NCBI GenBank assembly: GCA_025210655.1
Contig: JAOARG010000067.1
Coordinates: 1 to 64,000 of the forward strand
From: Bacillota bacterium
GTDB lineage: Bacteria; Bacillota; Clostridia; Peptostreptococcales; Acidaminobacteraceae
Length of the DNA: 64,000 nt
Reading direction: 5' to 3'
Below, in pieces: positions 1 to 9,167 of this stretch (position 1 is the stretch's first letter; every line of letters starts with the position of its first letter). The position numbers were made by a program, and so were the translations under genes. The notes beneath the pieces were generated by a model. The model ran no database searches. It saw nothing but the letters and a program-made list of their open reading frames with translations, and had not been told where the DNA came from.

Positions 1-246
1 AAAAAGTACCTACAGTTGATTCTTATCTACAATATGTTGGATTCCATAGTTGAAAGAAAGATACATATTGTAGTATAAGAATTTCAAATAGGAGTTTTTC
101 AGTGGCCTGTAATTTAGGAAGCCGATGAAAAAGTACCTACAGTTGATTCTTATCTACAATATGTTGGATTCCATAGTTGAAAGAAAGATACATATTGTAG
201 TATAAGAATTTCAAATAGGAGTTTTTCAGTGGCCTGTAATTTAGGA
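1..246 (+). repeat. Tandem duplicated hairpin leader upstream of flgK
   Basis: Bases 1-119 and 128-246 are identical, a direct tandem repeat with a 127-bp period. Each copy holds a long imperfect hairpin: arms 19-37 and 63-82 in copy 1, and 146-164 and 190-209 in copy 2. The arms are complementary over 19 bp with one bulged base, around a 25-nt loop. No U-tract follows, so it is not an obvious terminator. The second copy ends in the flgK ribosome binding site. Copy 1 ends in AGGAAG and an ATG at 125 that opens only a 26-codon frame. The unit starts at base 1, so more copies may lie outside the window. Confidence 0.8.
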
Positions 247-253
247 GGATAAT

Positions 254-1651
254 ATGAGTCTTAATAGTAGTATTTATGTTTCTTATTCAGGTATGAGTGC
301 AAATCAAACAGGACTAACGGTAGTTTCTGAGAATATGACAAATGTTGATACTGTAGGTTATAGCCGTAGACAAGTAAATACAAGTGGTATTTATTCTCAG
401 TCGACATATAAAAGTAGAAATATAGGAAGTGGAGTTGAAATACAAGAAATAAAGAGAGTTTCTGACCAGTTCCTTAGAGAATCTTATAGGGAAACTAGTC
501 CTGAAATGGGATATTGGGATACACAAAATAGATATTTATATGAAGTTGAATCATCTTATGGAAACATATATGGAGAAACTATACAGACCACTGGAGACGA
601 TTTTTTCAACTCATGGGAAGAGTTGTCAAAAGATCCTACAGATCAGGCTGCTAGAGGATTGGTTTATGAAGAAGGTGTAAGCTTTTGTGACTCAGTCAAT
701 GATATTGAAGGACAAATAAGCAGTATTGAAAAATCATGCATTAATGAGCTATATGACACTGTAGATACTATAAATAGTATTAGCTCTGAAATTGCGTCTA
801 TTAATGGTCAAATAAGTAAATATCCAGATGGGCAGGTTCCTTTGGAACTAATTGATTATAGAGAAAATTTGTTGGATGATTTGTCATTACTTGTAGACTG
901 CGACAGGATTTATAAGAGTGATGGAACGGTTGATGTTATTTCTAATAATGGTATATTAGTTAGTCATGATAAAAGTAAGGACTTGCAAGTTCTAGCTAGA
1001 CCACCAAAGGGGATGCCGGAAGTTGTGTGGGAGAATGGCAATCAATATGATAATGATGGCGGTTCACTTGGAGCATTAACGGATTTGTTAAATACAGAGA
1101 CTAGTCCAAGTTTTGAAGAAACTAAAAATTTACTAAATGATGCTGTATTGAGTATAGTAAATGAGATAAATAATATTCATAGCTCTGGCCTTGCTTTAGA
1201 CGGAAGTACCGGGATTGATTATTTTATTCCTATCAATCCAGATGAACCTATGGGTATTGGTAATTTGCAGGTTAATCCTATATTAGAAGATACAAATAAG
1301 ATTGCAGCATCCTCTACTGATGATCTTGGTAACGGTGATCTAGCATACGATATGTCAGAGCTTCAAAACTCCAAAATCATCAAATATGATGATGAAATGG
1401 TAACTGTAGATGATTTTTTTGCATATTACAATGAGTTCTTAGGTTCCCAGACTAAACATGCTGAGTTTAAAGTTTCAAATCAAAAGGATATGAGGATTCA
1501 AATTGAGAATCAGATAAATTCGGTTTCATCAGTTTCTTTGGATGATGAGATGGCCAATATGGTTGTTTATCAACAGGCATACAATGCTAACTTAAATGTT
1601 ATGAATATAGTAGATGAATTGATAGGAGATATAATTCAAAAGATGGGATAA
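254..1651 (+). CDS. flgK: Flagellar hook-associated protein 1 (FlgK), first paralogue
   Basis: FlgK forms the junction between the hook and the filament outside the cell. The 465-residue product has the N-terminal heptad-rich segment of the rod/hook/HAP family (residues 1-45, ending in VGYSRRQ). Its C-terminal counterpart carries DDEMANMVVYQQAYNANL, the usual FlgK end that closes the coiled-coil core. It has no signal peptide, as expected for type III flagellar export. The ATG at 254 follows TTAGGAGG at a good distance. A second flgK-like gene starts 19 bp downstream, then flgL, so these form one operon. The length is near the short end for FlgK. The assignment to this family is firm; which paralogue is the structural HAP1 is not settled. 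Confidence 0.93.
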   Translation: MSLNSSIYVSYSGMSANQTGLTVVSENMTNVDTVGYSRRQVNTSGIYSQSTYKSRNIGSGVEIQEIKRVSDQFLRESYRETSPEMGYWDTQNRYLYEVESSYGNIYGETIQTTGDDFFNSWEELSKDPTDQAARGLVYEEGVSFCDSVNDIEGQISSIEKSCINELYDTVDTINSISSEIASINGQISKYPDGQVPLELIDYRENLLDDLSLLVDCDRIYKSDGTVDVISNNGILVSHDKSKDLQVLARPPKGMPEVVWENGNQYDNDGGSLGALTDLLNTETSPSFEETKNLLNDAVLSIVNEINNIHSSGLALDGSTGIDYFIPINPDEPMGIGNLQVNPILEDTNKIAASSTDDLGNGDLAYDMSELQNSKIIKYDDEMVTVDDFFAYYNEFLGSQTKHAEFKVSNQKDMRIQIENQINSVSSVSLDDEMANMVVYQQAYNANLNVMNIVDELIGDIIQKMG

Positions 1652-1670
1652 GGAAATAGGGGGTGAAATT

Positions 1671-3116
1671 ATGGCATCTACTTTTGGAGGAATTGGAATT
1701 TGTTCTGGGGGAATGTATTCAAGTCAAACAAAGATATATACATCAAATGTAAATATTAATAATGCAAGTACCCCGGGTTACAGTAGACAAGTTGTGAAAA
1801 AAAATCCAGATTATATTACAAGTGTTCAAGATGGTAGTCTTGTTGTTGGCGTGAATCCCAATGCCATGAGTGTAGAGAGGGAGAGGTCTACATATTTGGA
1901 TTATAGGTATTGGCAGGAACAAGACACTCTAGGGGAGTATGAATATAAGTCAAATTACCATAATCAGATGGAATCGATTCTTTATGAGCTTGATGATAAT
2001 GGTATTACGGCAAGATTGGATTCACTGGAGCAGTCTATGGAGGATCTTTCGACAAATCCTCAAGATTTATCTGGAAGAACAGCCGTATTACAGGAAACTG
2101 AGGCCCTATGTGATACTTTGAACAATACATCTCAGCAGTTATATGAATTGCAGGATAGTGTAGAAAATGACATAAATTATACAGTTAACAGGATAAATCA
2201 GTTGTCTGATGAAATAGCAAACCTAAATGAAGAAATTTTGGAATTAGAAATGTCAGGAGGGAATTCATCATATCTTACAGATCAGAGGAATTTACTCATT
2301 GATGAATTAAGTAAGTTGACCAGTGTTACAGTGATCGAGAATATTGTTGCTAGTTCACCGGATGGTGGGAAAATAGTAAGCTATACAGTCAAAAGTGGAA
2401 ATTCTTTATTAGTTAGTGGCAATAAATCATATAGCTTAGAAACTAAGGAGAGCACTTCACCTGAAGGTTATAAAAATATTTCTGTTGTTTGGTCTGATAA
2501 TGGAAGTGCATATGAAGCTGATTCTGGGGCTTTAAAAGGTGCACTCGATATAATGAATGGTGATGGTAAATCAGGAGATTTCAAAGGAATACCTTATTAT
2601 ATGGGAGAACTAGATGATTTTGCTAATAAAATAGTTGAAGAAATTAATAATATCCATATGACCGGTTATGGTCTTGATGATTCTACTAATATTCCACTTT
2701 TTGATCCAACTTGCACAGACGCTTCTTCGATCAAACTTTCAGATGAGATAAAAGGAAATCCTGAGAAATTGGCTGTTTCTTCAGAAGCTGGAAAAGCAGG
2801 GAATAGTAATAACTTAAAAGAAATTATAAATCAATTTAATAATCCCGGAACATTTCAAGAGGGTTCATATAATGATTGTATTAATAAACTAGTAACTGAA
2901 CTGGGAACACAGTCTTCATATTCAAGTGGAAGTTTAGAAAGAGCTTCAGCTTTATCGATGGATATTGACCAAAATAGAATGTCGGTATCTGGAGTATCAG
3001 TTGATGAAGAGATGACGGATATAGTTTTTCAACAACAGATATATGAAGCAAATGCCAAAATGATTAAGGTATGGAATGATATTATAGAAAACACTATAAA
3101 TCAGTTAGGGAGTTAA
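1671..3116 (+). CDS. Second FlgK-like hook-associated protein
   Basis: The 481-residue product is another HAP1-type protein. The N-terminal heptad region ends in ASTPGYSRQVV, the family signature. Residues of about 140-200 are predicted coiled coil (ENDINYTVNRINQLSDEI). The C-terminus has SVDEEMTDIVFQQQIYEANA. It lies 19 bp behind the first flgK, with its own site GGGGGTGAAATT. The two proteins differ clearly in sequence through their middles, so this is an old duplication and not a recent copy. It may replace or accompany FlgK in the hook-filament junction, or specify a second junction layer. Most species have one flgK, so tandem copies are unusual. The function is inferred from family only. 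Confidence 0.88.
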   Translation: MASTFGGIGICSGGMYSSQTKIYTSNVNINNASTPGYSRQVVKKNPDYITSVQDGSLVVGVNPNAMSVERERSTYLDYRYWQEQDTLGEYEYKSNYHNQMESILYELDDNGITARLDSLEQSMEDLSTNPQDLSGRTAVLQETEALCDTLNNTSQQLYELQDSVENDINYTVNRINQLSDEIANLNEEILELEMSGGNSSYLTDQRNLLIDELSKLTSVTVIENIVASSPDGGKIVSYTVKSGNSLLVSGNKSYSLETKESTSPEGYKNISVVWSDNGSAYEADSGALKGALDIMNGDGKSGDFKGIPYYMGELDDFANKIVEEINNIHMTGYGLDDSTNIPLFDPTCTDASSIKLSDEIKGNPEKLAVSSEAGKAGNSNNLKEIINQFNNPGTFQEGSYNDCINKLVTELGTQSSYSSGSLERASALSMDIDQNRMSVSGVSVDEEMTDIVFQQQIYEANAKMIKVWNDIIENTINQLGS

Positions 3117-3206
3117 TTAAAATCAGTTACAGTTAAATTATTGATATTAATTCTATGGCCTAATAGTATAAATGTTTTTAGGATAGAGTCGGTAAGGAGG
3201 ATGCTT

Positions 3207-4235
3207 GTGAGAATAACGAACATGATGATGGTAAATAGCATGAATTACAATCTTAACAAAAATCTAAATAATATGAATACTATGTACACAAAAATGTCTA
3301 CGGGAAAATCCTTTCAAAAATCTTCTGAAAATCCTGTAGCTTCATCAAAGTCAATAAGGTATACATCACAAATATCAGAGATTGAACAGTATCAATCCAA
3401 TGCAGCAGATGCTGAAGCAAGATTGGATGTTACTGAATCGGCAATTGATAGTGTGGAGGATATACTTGAAAGAACAAGGGAACTTCTTGTACAAGCTTCA
3501 AATGATACATTATCAACTTCAGATAGGGATGCCATTAATGCTGAAATTGAAGAATTGAATGATCAGCTTTTGGAAGTAAGTAATACAACTTATGCTGGAG
3601 AATATATTTTTGGTGGCTACAATGTTACTAAAGAACCATTTGCTAAAAGTGATGATGATCTTTTAGCTTACAATGATGAGATAGTAAATCTGACAGGGCC
3701 CTATCCTTCGACTATGTCAAATGCTGATATATTATCTTTGTATTCTACATATGAAACAGAGCAATTAGAAAATGGGGATTCAAATGAAAATATTATTTAC
3801 AGAATTGGGGAAAATTCTGAGGTTGATGTCAATATTGAAGGGCAAGAGATATTTGGTATTGGTGAAGATTCTATATTTTCAGTAATGAATAAGATTTCTA
3901 TGGCAATAGATGGTCAGGATTCTTGTAAGATTGTAGATCCTCCCAGTGTAAAAGAAGAAGAGTTGGATTTGTCTGCTTTAATTGGTGATTTGGATAAGTG
4001 CCTTGAAAATGTAAGATCTGTTAAGGCAGATGTGGGTGCTAAGAGAAGTTATGTGCAAATGTCAAGTAACAGACTCAGCCAAGATCATTATACCTATACT
4101 TCTCTTTTAAGTACAAATGAAGATGCTGATATAGCAAAAGTATCTATGGAACTTGCTAATGCAGAATCAGTTTATAATGCATCATTAGCAGCTGGATCAA
4201 AGATTATTGTACCTACTTTGGTAGATTATTTATAG
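3207..4235 (+). CDS. flgL: Flagellar hook-associated protein 3 (FlgL)
   Basis: FlgL (HAP3) connects FlgK to the flagellin filament. The N-terminus MRITNMMMVNSMNYNLNKNL and the region SSENPVASSKSIRYTSQI are typical of FlgL. Residues of about 90-125 resemble the flagellin D1 domain (LLVQASNDTLSTSDRDAI). The C-terminus SMELANAESVYNASLAAGSK completes the helical core. The start is taken as GTG at 3207, because AAGGAGG lies 6 bp upstream and the protein then begins exactly like other FlgL proteins. A longer frame opening at 3141 would add 22 residues unlike FlgL. It gives 342 residues, normal for the family. It is third in the flgK-flgK-flgL operon. Confidence 0.93.
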   Translation: MRITNMMMVNSMNYNLNKNLNNMNTMYTKMSTGKSFQKSSENPVASSKSIRYTSQISEIEQYQSNAADAEARLDVTESAIDSVEDILERTRELLVQASNDTLSTSDRDAINAEIEELNDQLLEVSNTTYAGEYIFGGYNVTKEPFAKSDDDLLAYNDEIVNLTGPYPSTMSNADILSLYSTYETEQLENGDSNENIIYRIGENSEVDVNIEGQEIFGIGEDSIFSVMNKISMAIDGQDSCKIVDPPSVKEEELDLSALIGDLDKCLENVRSVKADVGAKRSYVQMSSNRLSQDHYTYTSLLSTNEDADIAKVSMELANAESVYNASLAAGSKIIVPTLVDYL

Positions 4236-4249
4236 TTACCTAGTATGGA

Positions 4250-4329
4250 ACATCACAAAAACATCACAAATAATTTTATTATCGAACACATTTTGGACAA
4301 ACTTTGGTAAGAATTTGGTTAAGTATAAG
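4250..4329 (+). promoter_or_regulatory. 11-bp phased direct repeats upstream of an OmpR-type regulator
   Basis: Two sets of direct repeats are phased by exactly 11 bp. ACATCACAAA occurs at 4250 and 4261, and TTTGG occurs at 4292, 4303 and 4314. A TATAAG at 4324-4329 could serve as a -10, placing the TTTGG set over the -35 position. Repeats with an 11-bp period are the usual binding pattern of OmpR/PhoB winged-helix regulators. The next gene (4439) encodes one, so autoregulation is a reasonable inference. The rest of the 4236-4438 gap shows nothing else clear. Confidence 0.5.
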
Positions 4330-4438
4330 TGATAAAGTATTTATTAAGAGATCTGAACGGACTTCGGGAATTCTCAATAAAAACAGCAGGAATATAAAAG
4401 GAAGGAACCAATGATTACCTGTTTTTGGAGGGAAGTAA

Positions 4439-5113
4439 ATGAACTACACAGTATATTTAGTATCTAAGGATGAACAACTTAGGAGGATACTTGCACTGTA
4501 TATGCAGAAGGAAGGCTGGAATTTTAAGTTGATACCTGAATTAAGTAGGGCGGAAAGATATATTAATGAATCTCCTAGTCTATGGATAATTGATGTGGAA
4601 AAAACATCCGTGATGAATTTTGAAATAATCCATAAGATAAAGATCTACAACAGCAATACTCCGATTGTTCTAATATCCCCAAAGGTTGATTCCGCTGATA
4701 GGCTTATGGTATTAGAACTTGGTATTGATGATTTGTTAGAAAAGGGCTTTTCACCAAAAGAAATAATAATTAGATCATTAAGATTAATGGATAGGGCTTA
4801 TTCACCACTTTATAAGCCTCAAAGAATTTGTGTTCATCAGTTTCAAAATTATCAAATCAACGAAGGAAAAAGAATTGTAACGGAAGATCAGATTACTTAT
4901 AGATTGACGTCAAAAGAGTTTGACCTCTTAACATTGTTTGCAAGAAATGGAGGTCAGGCATTATCTAGAGAGCAGATAATTATGAATATTTGGGGCATGA
5001 CAGAATATTGTAATGATAGGGCTGTAGACGATCTTGTAAGGCGACTAAGAAAAAAAATGGGGAATCTTAGGATTGAGACCATATATGGATATGGTTATCG
5101 ATCATGTATATGA
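4439..5113 (+). CDS. OmpR-family response regulator with atypical receiver
   Basis: The 224-residue protein has a receiver-like domain (about 1-118) and an OmpR/PhoB winged-helix DNA-binding domain (about 125-224; SKEFDLLTLFARNGG, RAVDDLVRRLRKKM, YGYGYR). The phospho-acceptor position is kept (Asp52 in IIDVEK) and so is the lysine (Lys102 in EKGFSPKE). The acidic pair that binds magnesium is mostly replaced: SKDEQ stands where DDEP is usual. Phosphorylation may therefore be weak or absent. No histidine kinase gene is nearby. It sits between flgL and fliD in the same direction, 15 bp from fliD, so control of late flagellar genes is likely. Phased repeats lie upstream. The targets are inferred. 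Confidence 0.85.
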   Translation: MNYTVYLVSKDEQLRRILALYMQKEGWNFKLIPELSRAERYINESPSLWIIDVEKTSVMNFEIIHKIKIYNSNTPIVLISPKVDSADRLMVLELGIDDLLEKGFSPKEIIIRSLRLMDRAYSPLYKPQRICVHQFQNYQINEGKRIVTEDQITYRLTSKEFDLLTLFARNGGQALSREQIIMNIWGMTEYCNDRAVDDLVRRLRKKMGNLRIETIYGYGYRSCI

Positions 5114-5128
5114 TATGGAGGGGAGAAA

Positions 5129-7021
5129 ATGTACATTAGTGGAGGAAGTAGTGGAAATTATATGACAGGAATGGCTTCTGGTATGGATGTCGATACAATG
5201 GTGAAAGAACTAATGGATGCAGAAAGAGTATCCTATGATTCATACTATCAGGATATCCAGTATTATGAGTGGCAACTTGATGCATATCAAAGTTCTGCTG
5301 ATACTATAAAATCATTTCAGGATGATAATTTTAATTACCTTAATCCAGATGCTAATCTACTTAGTTCTTCAACATACATGGAATATAATTGCAGTTCAAG
5401 TAGTTCTGGAGTTTCATGCAGTGTAGCCGATAATACTGTAGCTGACGATCGCTATGAAGTTGAAGTATTACAAGTAGCAAGTTCTGCATCCATTTCCAGT
5501 GATAACCAAGTTTCAAAAGCTATTACTGGAAGTGGGACTTCAGATTTAAATACAATAAGTGGGGAGAAAATTACTCTAGATCTTGATGGAAATGTAAGAG
5601 CTATTCTTATAGAAGATAATGATGGTAATGGGGACATAGATTATCAAGATTTACAAAATTCTATAGATAAAGCTTATGGTGCAGATAAAATATTAGTATC
5701 TGATAACAGTGGAATACTGACCATTAATACTATCGATGGTTCAGGATCACATTCATTGAAAATAGCTGGTGAAGAAGAAGTACTTGAAGGATTGGGTTTA
5801 TCAAAAGAAGATAGTTTATCTAATAGGATAAATACAAGTGACACTTTAGGAGAACTTTCAAGTACTATGAATAATCCTTTTGTTTTTGATATGGATGGTA
5901 TGGTGACTTTTGAAATCAATGGTGCCGAATTTGAGTTTGACGAAGATACTTCATTGCAGCATATGATGGATACTATAAATAATGATAGTGATGCTGGGGT
6001 TACTATGATATATGATCCCATAAAGGATAAGTTTGAAATTACCTCTGATGATACTGGATTGGGATCAACTCTTGACATAAGTGAAATCGGTAGCAGTTTT
6101 TTTTCTTCAATAGAACTTAATAATATTGTTAGTGGAGAGGATTCAGTATCTATGATTAACGGAGAAAAAGTTGTAAGAAGCACTAATGCATTTGAATATG
6201 ATGGCGTAGTTTTTACAACTAATGGTGTAACTGATGGCATAGCAGTTATTGATATAAATTTAGATACAGAGCAAATATATGATACTGTTGTGAATTTTGT
6301 TAATGATTATAATGATATGGTTGAGTCTATACAAAACGAACTGGATGAAGAGAGAGATTATGATTATAAACCCTTAACCCAGGCTCAAAAGGATGAAATG
6401 ACTGAAGAAGAAATCGAAATATGGGAGGATCATGCTAAGAGTGGTGTCGTTGGAAATGATGATCTACTAGAAAACATGCTGGAAGAAATGAGAGTGGCAC
6501 TTTATACTTCAGTTGATGGATGTGAATATACCCTTAGTGATATAGGCATAACAACGGATTCTTATGAAAATGGAGGAAAGTTGATTATTGATGAAAATAA
6601 GTTGAATTCTGCTATTGAAGAGAATCCAGAAGAAGTGGTTAAATTATTTACTAAACAATCGGATACATATCCAGGCACTTCTTCAGCAAGAACTTTACAA
6701 TCATCTGAAATGGATACAAGAATGGAAGAAGAAGGTTTGATGTATCGACTTTATGATGTTACAGAAATTTATGTATCAACTTATTCAGATAGTAATGGAA
6801 GTAAAGGTGTTTTAGTAGAAAAATGTGGATTTTCTGATGACTATACAGAGTTAAACAGCTCCATGTATAAACATTTGGAGGATATGGAAGATAAATTGAC
6901 TGAAATGGAAGATGAGTTAAATCAAAAAGAGACAGATTATTATATGGAGTTTTCTAGAATGGAAACTTATATTTCGCAAATGAATTCTCAAATGCAAATG
7001 ATACAGTCATGGTTTGCATAG
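5129..7021 (+). CDS. fliD: Flagellar filament cap protein FliD (HAP2)
   Basis: FliD caps the growing filament and helps flagellin fold and insert. The N-terminus has MASGMDVDTMVKELMDAERVS, the conserved FliD motif followed by a coiled coil. The C-terminal half has YDTVVNFVNDYNDMVESI, a region with LSDIGITTDSYENGGKLIID, and a terminal coiled coil rich in Glu and Met (about 575-625). At 630 residues it is larger than many FliD proteins, with a long Ser/Asp-rich variable middle (about 80-380) that would be exposed on the cap. It follows the response regulator by 15 bp and precedes a small chaperone-like gene by 9 bp, so they are probably co-transcribed. Confidence 0.93.
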   Translation: MYISGGSSGNYMTGMASGMDVDTMVKELMDAERVSYDSYYQDIQYYEWQLDAYQSSADTIKSFQDDNFNYLNPDANLLSSSTYMEYNCSSSSSGVSCSVADNTVADDRYEVEVLQVASSASISSDNQVSKAITGSGTSDLNTISGEKITLDLDGNVRAILIEDNDGNGDIDYQDLQNSIDKAYGADKILVSDNSGILTINTIDGSGSHSLKIAGEEEVLEGLGLSKEDSLSNRINTSDTLGELSSTMNNPFVFDMDGMVTFEINGAEFEFDEDTSLQHMMDTINNDSDAGVTMIYDPIKDKFEITSDDTGLGSTLDISEIGSSFFSSIELNNIVSGEDSVSMINGEKVVRSTNAFEYDGVVFTTNGVTDGIAVIDINLDTEQIYDTVVNFVNDYNDMVESIQNELDEERDYDYKPLTQAQKDEMTEEEIEIWEDHAKSGVVGNDDLLENMLEEMRVALYTSVDGCEYTLSDIGITTDSYENGGKLIIDENKLNSAIEENPEEVVKLFTKQSDTYPGTSSARTLQSSEMDTRMEEEGLMYRLYDVTEIYVSTYSDSNGSKGVLVEKCGFSDDYTELNSSMYKHLEDMEDKLTEMEDELNQKETDYYMEFSRMETYISQMNSQMQMIQSWFA

Positions 7022-7030
7022 GAGGTAGAA

Positions 7031-7384
7031 ATGAAAAGTATTGAAAGGCTTGCACGTATAAGAAAATTAATAGATGAGTTAAGGATATATTATAAAGATG
7101 GTAACATGAAAAACATGGCTGGAAAATATACTCGAATAAATTTTCATTTGTTTAAACTTAATGAAGTGATTAAAGAAAAAGAGCATGAGATTTCTCCTAT
7201 AGAAAAAAGACTAATAAAAGAAATCTATGATGATTATGGTCAACTGATTTATGCTATGAAATACAGGATGAAAGAATTAGAGTTTGAAAAAAACAATTAT
7301 AAAAAGAAAATGTCAAACATAGCCAATGGATATTATAATAAGGGGATACATAGGAAAAGTAGACATTTGAATATTAATATATAA
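7031..7384 (+). CDS. Small helical protein, possible FliT-like flagellar chaperone
   Basis: The product is 117 residues, strongly basic and mostly helical by composition, with Lys/Glu-rich segments. No family is recognised with certainty. In flagellar loci the positions directly after fliD usually hold fliS and fliT, which encode small helical export chaperones for flagellin and FliD. This protein does not look like FliS: it lacks the usual tyrosine-rich Asn/Ala N-terminus. It fits the size, helical character and place of FliT. It has its own site AGGAGG and ends 27 bp before a terminator, closing the operon. The function is inferred from position alone. Confidence 0.55.
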   Translation: MKSIERLARIRKLIDELRIYYKDGNMKNMAGKYTRINFHLFKLNEVIKEKEHEISPIEKRLIKEIYDDYGQLIYAMKYRMKELEFEKNNYKKKMSNIANGYYNKGIHRKSRHLNINI

Positions 7385-7410
7385 AAGAATTATATGGGGT
7401 GAGATGTCGT

Positions 7411-7436
7411 ATGGGCATATTCAGCCCATTTTTTTT
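7411..7436 (+). terminator. Rho-independent terminator after the fliD operon
   Basis: ATGGGC (7411-7416) pairs with GCCCAT (7424-7429) around a 7-nt loop, followed by a run of T. It separates the hook-associated and cap genes from flagellin. Confidence 0.85.
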
Positions 7437-7579
7437 ACACCTTAAGAAGTGATTTCAGATTACACAAAATCCCACAATTCACATAGTTTTATGCAATGTT
7501 TCATTTTTTAATACTTTAATTCGTTATTTCTACCGTTTTTGAATCATATTCTAATAATGAAGATAAATATAGAAAGCTT

Positions 7580-7609
7580 TTGACCATGGTGACTAGATTT
7601 ATCTAAATA
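7580..7609 (+). promoter_or_regulatory. Possible promoter of the flagellin gene
   Basis: TTGACC (7580-7585) and TAAATA (7604-7609) are 18 bp apart, giving a short leader before AAGGAGG and the flagellin ATG. No convincing sigma-28 promoter (TAAA, 15 bp, GCCGATAA) was found in the 7440-7645 gap, although that would be expected for flagellin. The assignment is weak. Confidence 0.3.
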
Positions 7610-7645
7610 AACGGATTTTATTTATTATTCAAGGAGGAATATAAA

Positions 7646-9028
7646 ATGAGAATCAATAATAACTTAATGGCATTAAATACTTATAATCAGATGACAACTA
7701 ATAATTCAAATGCATCCAAGTCCATTGAAAAACTTTCAAGTGGTCTAAGGATTAATTCAGCAGCAGATGATGCAGCAGGTCTAGCTATATCTGAAAAAAT
7801 GCGTTCTCAGATACGTGGGCTTGATCAGGCCTCTAGAAATGCTCAAGACGGTATTTCAATGATTCAAACAGCTGAAGGTGCACTTGATGAGACTGAAGCT
7901 ATACTTCAAAGAATGCGTGAATTATCAGTTCAAGCATCAAATGACACATACACTGCAGAAGATAGGGAAGCAATTCAAGATGAGGTCAATCAGTTAAATA
8001 AGGAAATTGATCGTATAGCTACAGATACTGAGTTTAATAATAAGAAGTTGCTAGATGGAAATCTTGAAAATGTAGTTCAAGTCAACACTAATGCATCAAA
8101 AGCGACAAATATTGATGTTGTGGATGATAATCTAGAATCAGGAGATTATACACTAACAGTTGACAATGTAACAACTGAATATAAGATAGATGGTACAAAT
8201 GGAACTGGTATGAAGGGTGTAGCAGCAGATACTGGAGGCACTAAGGATATAGAGCCAGGGGAATATGAGTTAGAACTTATAGATAATGATGGTGTTGGTG
8301 GAGATAGTTATGATGTTATACTTAGAGACTCAGAAGGTAATGAAATAGAGAGACAAACAAGGGATATTGATAATAGTTCTGGAGCAGTTAATTTTGATAT
8401 TGGAGGATTAAATATCCAATTTGGAGATGCAAGTGGTTCTGATCCCGCTGTAGCAGAGGGTAAAACTCAGTTGAAGGTGGAAACAGATGCTGATTTTGTA
8501 TTAAAAAAAGGTTCAGAAACTATAGATACAGTAATCGTATCTGACACAACTTCTGACACGATTGAAGTTGGAGGAATTGAAGTTAGTATAGATGATACTT
8601 TGGCGGCGGGAGATACAACAATGACTATTGATAATAATGCTGTCACATATCAAATAGGTGCTAATGCAGGTCAAACAACAAATATGTCTGTTTCTGATAT
8701 GTCATCAGATGCTCTTGGTGTAGGTGAGCTGGATTTGACAACATCTGAGGGAGCAACTGCAGCAATAGATTTACTAGATGATGCTATCAACTCAGTTTCT
8801 TCAGAAAGATCCAAACTTGGTGCAATGCAAAATAGACTTGATCATACAATAAATAATCTGAATACATCATCAGAAAATTTAACAGCAGCAGAATCAAGAA
8901 TCAGAGATGTAGATATGGCCAAGGAAATGATGGAAATGACTAAGTGGACAACACTTCAGCAATCTTCAAATGCTATGCTTAGTCAGGCTAATCAGCAACC
9001 ACAGCAGGTACTACAGCTTTTAAGATAG
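7646..9028 (+). CDS. fliC: Flagellin
   Basis: This is the filament subunit. The N-terminal D0/D1 domain (1-140) is textbook: MRINNNLMALNTYNQM, KLSSGLRINSAADDAAGLAI, GISMIQTAEGALDE, LSVQASNDTYTAEDR. The C-terminal D1/D0 domain (about 370-460) has LGAMQNRLDHTINNLNT, SRIRDVDMAKEMM and ends QQVLQLLR. Between them, residues 150-365 form an acidic, Gly/Thr/Asp-rich variable domain that would be surface-exposed. At 460 residues it is mid-sized. A strong site AAGGAGG precedes the ATG, as expected for an abundant protein. It is transcribed alone, between two terminators. Confidence 0.97.
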   Translation: MRINNNLMALNTYNQMTTNNSNASKSIEKLSSGLRINSAADDAAGLAISEKMRSQIRGLDQASRNAQDGISMIQTAEGALDETEAILQRMRELSVQASNDTYTAEDREAIQDEVNQLNKEIDRIATDTEFNNKKLLDGNLENVVQVNTNASKATNIDVVDDNLESGDYTLTVDNVTTEYKIDGTNGTGMKGVAADTGGTKDIEPGEYELELIDNDGVGGDSYDVILRDSEGNEIERQTRDIDNSSGAVNFDIGGLNIQFGDASGSDPAVAEGKTQLKVETDADFVLKKGSETIDTVIVSDTTSDTIEVGGIEVSIDDTLAAGDTTMTIDNNAVTYQIGANAGQTTNMSVSDMSSDALGVGELDLTTSEGATAAIDLLDDAINSVSSERSKLGAMQNRLDHTINNLNTSSENLTAAESRIRDVDMAKEMMEMTKWTTLQQSSNAMLSQANQQPQQVLQLLR

Positions 9029-9070
9029 ATTGGTAAGTTTAATTAAGGTAACAATATTATGATTTATATA

Positions 9071-9115
9071 AAGGAACACTGTATGCTTAAATGCTACAGT
9101 GTTCCTTTGTTTTTA
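9071..9115 (+). terminator. Strong terminator after flagellin
   Basis: A perfect 13-bp stem (9071-9083 with 9095-9107) around an 11-nt loop is followed by TGTTTTT. It ends the flagellin transcript. Confidence 0.93.
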
Positions 9116-9123
9116 AAATTAAA

Positions 9124-9156
9124 AGAACAGATTTTTATAATATCAAAATCTGTTCT
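9124..9156 (-). terminator. Terminator for the minus-strand regulator gene
   Basis: AGAACAGATTTT (9124-9135) pairs with AAAATCTGTTCT (9145-9156). Read on the minus strand it follows the regulator stop codon and runs into a T-rich stretch. Confidence 0.8.
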
Positions 9157-9167
9157 AGTCTTTTAAA

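Noticed and set aside
121-128. GCCGATGA, close to a sigma-28 -10 (GCCGATAA)
   Set aside because: No TAAA-type -35 lies 14-16 bp upstream.
125-205. A 26-codon frame with AGGAAG upstream inside the second leader copy
   Set aside because: It consists of the hairpin sequence itself and ends before flgK. A leader peptide is possible, but nothing supports it beyond the ATG.
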